Assembly: GCA_944324405.1 (NCBI GenBank)
Contig: CALUWF010000001.1
Span: 337,286-401,285 of the forward strand
DNA length: 64,000 nt
Source of the DNA: Candidatus Gastranaerophilales bacterium
GTDB taxonomy: Bacteria > Cyanobacteriota > Vampirovibrionia > Gastranaerophilales > Gastranaerophilaceae
Direction: 5' to 3'
Below the pieces are notes generated by a model, which was not told where the DNA came from, did not search any database, and was given only the letters and a program-made list of their open reading frames with translations. A program made the position numbers and the translations under genes. This document shows positions 62,421 to 64,000 of the stretch, piece by piece. Every line of letters starts with the position of its first letter. The first letter of the stretch is position 1.

Positions 62421-64000
62421 ATGAAAAATTTATTTAATTACGGGAATTGTTGTGCATATTTATTGCTGTGCCTAATAAACAACAGGCATGCCAAGCTTCA
62501 ATCAAACAAATTGCGAAAACTTATACACAACTCTCACCCTGCTCAGGCCGGAAATTCCGCTTTTATTTTCTCAAACAACAACCACCAAATGCGCAGCTGT
62601 CACCCTGAACCGGCCGGAAAATCCGCATTTACCATTTCGGATGAAAACAATTTAGTGTGCAGCTGTCACCCTGAACTCGTTTCAGGGTCTTATAAACAGG
62701 CACTGAAAGATAATAATAGACAACTTAAAAAATCCGCTTTTACTCTCGCGCATAAAAACCACCCAACGCGCAGTTGTCACCCTGAACTCGTTTCAGGGTC
62801 TTATAAACAGGCACTGAAAGATAATAATAGACAACTTAAAAAGCCTGCCTTTACCCTCGCGGAATTATTAACGGCAATATTAATAATCTCAGTCATTATG
62901 GTAGCCTTAGCCCCTGTTATTACAAAAAGAATGAAAGACTCTATTGCAGTAACAACAGACAATAAAAAAGGTTTAGAAATATTTACAAACCCCGGTACTT
63001 ATACTTTTGATGTCCCAATCGGAATAAACACATTATTTATTCAAGGCTCCGGCGGAGGCGGTGGAGGAGCGGGAGCAAACGAAGCAGCGAGTGAAACTCT
63101 CTCCTATACATCAAATACTACCTGGACGGTTCCAAACGGAGTGAATAAAATAAGCCTTGCAATTACCGGCGCCGGAGGCGGGGGCGGCGCAAGCAGCGGC
63201 TATAAAGTTAATGATAACTGCAAGCTTGCAAAAGACGGAAAAACAACGCTTAATTTTTCCTATCCCGTAAAAATAGTCATACGGGGTAACGCAGATGAAA
63301 AAGACATTTGTTTTACTACGGAAAATTTAAAAGTTAACTACAAGGGCTCAACAAACATTTCCCCCGGAAATCTTGAACCTGGAGTAGAATGTACTCGCCA
63401 AGGCAGTTGTTGTTGGAATAGTGATGGAGCCTGGAAAGAATGTACAGCAGCGAACGAAAGGGGCTGTTACAGAGATGTAGTAATAGATGGCGTATTGCAA
63501 TCAACAAAAAATGCACCTATTTGTCAATTTAATGTAGCTGAGCATCTCTGTTCCTGGCTTGGAACAAATGATAATGCATTGCTCGCTAACACCTACAGGC
63601 TCCCTACTGAAGAAATTTATAAAAAAATTGACAAAAATTTTGAATATCTATCTAAATATCTAAATTTATATGCATACTGTTCTTCAGGTGCGGCTGCAAC
63701 TAACACTTGCATTACTTTCCTGGCTCAATCTTCAACAAGGGCAGTATGTCAAGGGGCAGCAACAAATACATGTAATCATGGGGCTTTTTGGACAAATGAA
63801 ACATACAGAACTTACAACATATTTGGCTTAAATTCACGCGGGGTTTATAGCCAAAATGGCGACGTAGCAGCATCTGTACGTTGTTACAAAGTACTTGATA
63901 GGGTAAGCTATGCAAATGGTGCAGGAGGCGCATCAGGCGCGGTATTAGAGAAAGAAATTAACGTACTTCCTAATGATAAATTTGAAATAACAATAGGCTC
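62421..64000 (+). CDS. Second large prepilin with lectin-like domain and expanded leader (3' end outside window)
   Basis: Open from ATG 62421 (GGGGA upstream) to the window edge, at least 526 residues. The pilin motif KKPAFTLAELLTAILIISVI comes only after about 135 residues; leaders are normally under 25. That extension consists of repeats of SCHPELVSGSYKQALKDNN-type sequence, each ending in an AFTL- or AFTI-like decoy. After the pilin helix come glycine-rich stretches, a Cys-rich segment (GSCCWNSDGAW), a FISUMP-like half with NTYRLPTEEIYKK, a Cys-rich middle and ASVRCYKVLD, then a glycine-rich tail in frame. Same order as the array-fed prepilin at 3544, but its lectin region is not similar to any cassette at the base level. 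The real start may be an internal codon; a CTG before KDNNRQLKKPAFTL would give a normal leader. Confidence 0.8.
   Translation, partial: MKNLFNYGNCCAYLLLCLINNRHAKLQSNKLRKLIHNSHPAQAGNSAFIFSNNNHQMRSCHPEPAGKSAFTISDENNLVCSCHPELVSGSYKQALKDNNRQLKKSAFTLAHKNHPTRSCHPELVSGSYKQALKDNNRQLKKPAFTLAELLTAILIISVIMVALAPVITKRMKDSIAVTTDNKKGLEIFTNPGTYTFDVPIGINTLFIQGSGGGGGGAGANEAASETLSYTSNTTWTVPNGVNKISLAITGAGGGGGASSGYKVNDNCKLAKDGKTTLNFSYPVKIVIRGNADEKDICFTTENLKVNYKGSTNISPGNLEPGVECTRQGSCCWNSDGAWKECTAANERGCYRDVVIDGVLQSTKNAPICQFNVAEHLCSWLGTNDNALLANTYRLPTEEIYKKIDKNFEYLSKYLNLYAYCSSGAAATNTCITFLAQSSTRAVCQGAATNTCNHGAFWTNETYRTYNIFGLNSRGVYSQNGDVAASVRCYKVLDRVSYANGAGGASGAVLEKEINVLPNDKFEITIG
62659..62861 (+). repeat. In-frame palindromic repeat pair in the prepilin leader
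   Basis: Two 92-bp copies (62659-62750 and 62770-62861) at a 111-bp period, nearly identical. Each has the palindrome CCCTGAA-CTCGT-TTCAGGG (first at 62669-62687), read as HPELVSGS. Two weaker relatives precede them near 62535 and 62602 (CACCCTG..CCGG). They resemble protein-coding palindromic elements such as the Rickettsia RPEs, combined with duplication of the pilin leader itself. Confidence 0.8.

Overview
The window looks like a chromosomal segment of an AT-rich, Gram-negative-type bacterium. kdsA points to LPS. A three-SLH envelope protein, large glycine-rich type IV prepilins, a large Alu-type SRP RNA and many short conserved proteins of unknown function fit best with the Vampirovibrionia/Gastranaerophilales (non-photosynthetic relatives of Cyanobacteria). 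This placement is inference from gene content only. Region 1 (1-12770) is the striking part. A reverse transcriptase of the diversity-generating-retroelement (DGR) type runs in from the left edge. Convergent to it is a prepilin gene (minus strand, 3544 to 1074) with a C-type-lectin-like (FISUMP/Fib_succ_major-like) domain in its middle and a glycine-rich tail. Divergent from that gene is an 8.7 kb array of 32 promoterless cassettes, each encoding only the C-terminal half of the lectin-like domain between two conserved edges. The expressed gene is identical over 187 bp to cassette 28, but it keeps its own edge sequences. Its 3' edge lacks one base relative to 29 of the 32 cassettes, and this puts the glycine-rich tail out of frame. 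Three copies of an 80-nt element with covarying helices punctuate the array, and the copies at 10370 and 12591 are followed by fragments carrying the expression-site edge alleles. I read this as a cassette-exchange (antigenic or ligand variation) system for a surface filament protein, possibly tied to the RT and to a structured RNA. Region 2 (12.8-16.5 kb) has a RelA/SpoT-domain protein with a hydrophobic N-terminal half, a small partner gene and a hydrolase. At 16.5-16.8 kb lies tRNA-Gly(UCC), preceded by 93-bp tandem repeats that carry pieces of the tRNA. Region 3 (16.9-62.3 kb) is mostly housekeeping: pyrF-ald-proB-proA-nadA; era and prmC with two small proteins; smpB; a sensor kinase; glutaredoxin; nanE-nanK; tig-clpP-clpX; an SLH protein; clpB, whose Shine-Dalgarno lies inside an 18-bp hairpin; kdsA; recA-rmlA; murT; an orphan FlhA cytoplasmic domain; large SRP RNA; a GHL10-type glycosidase; hemW; purB; a U32-like protein; and an XRE regulator. 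Region 4 (62421-end) begins a second prepilin with the same pilin / glycine-rich / lectin-like / glycine-rich layout, in frame, but with a leader lengthened by repeated palindromic elements. It runs off the right edge.
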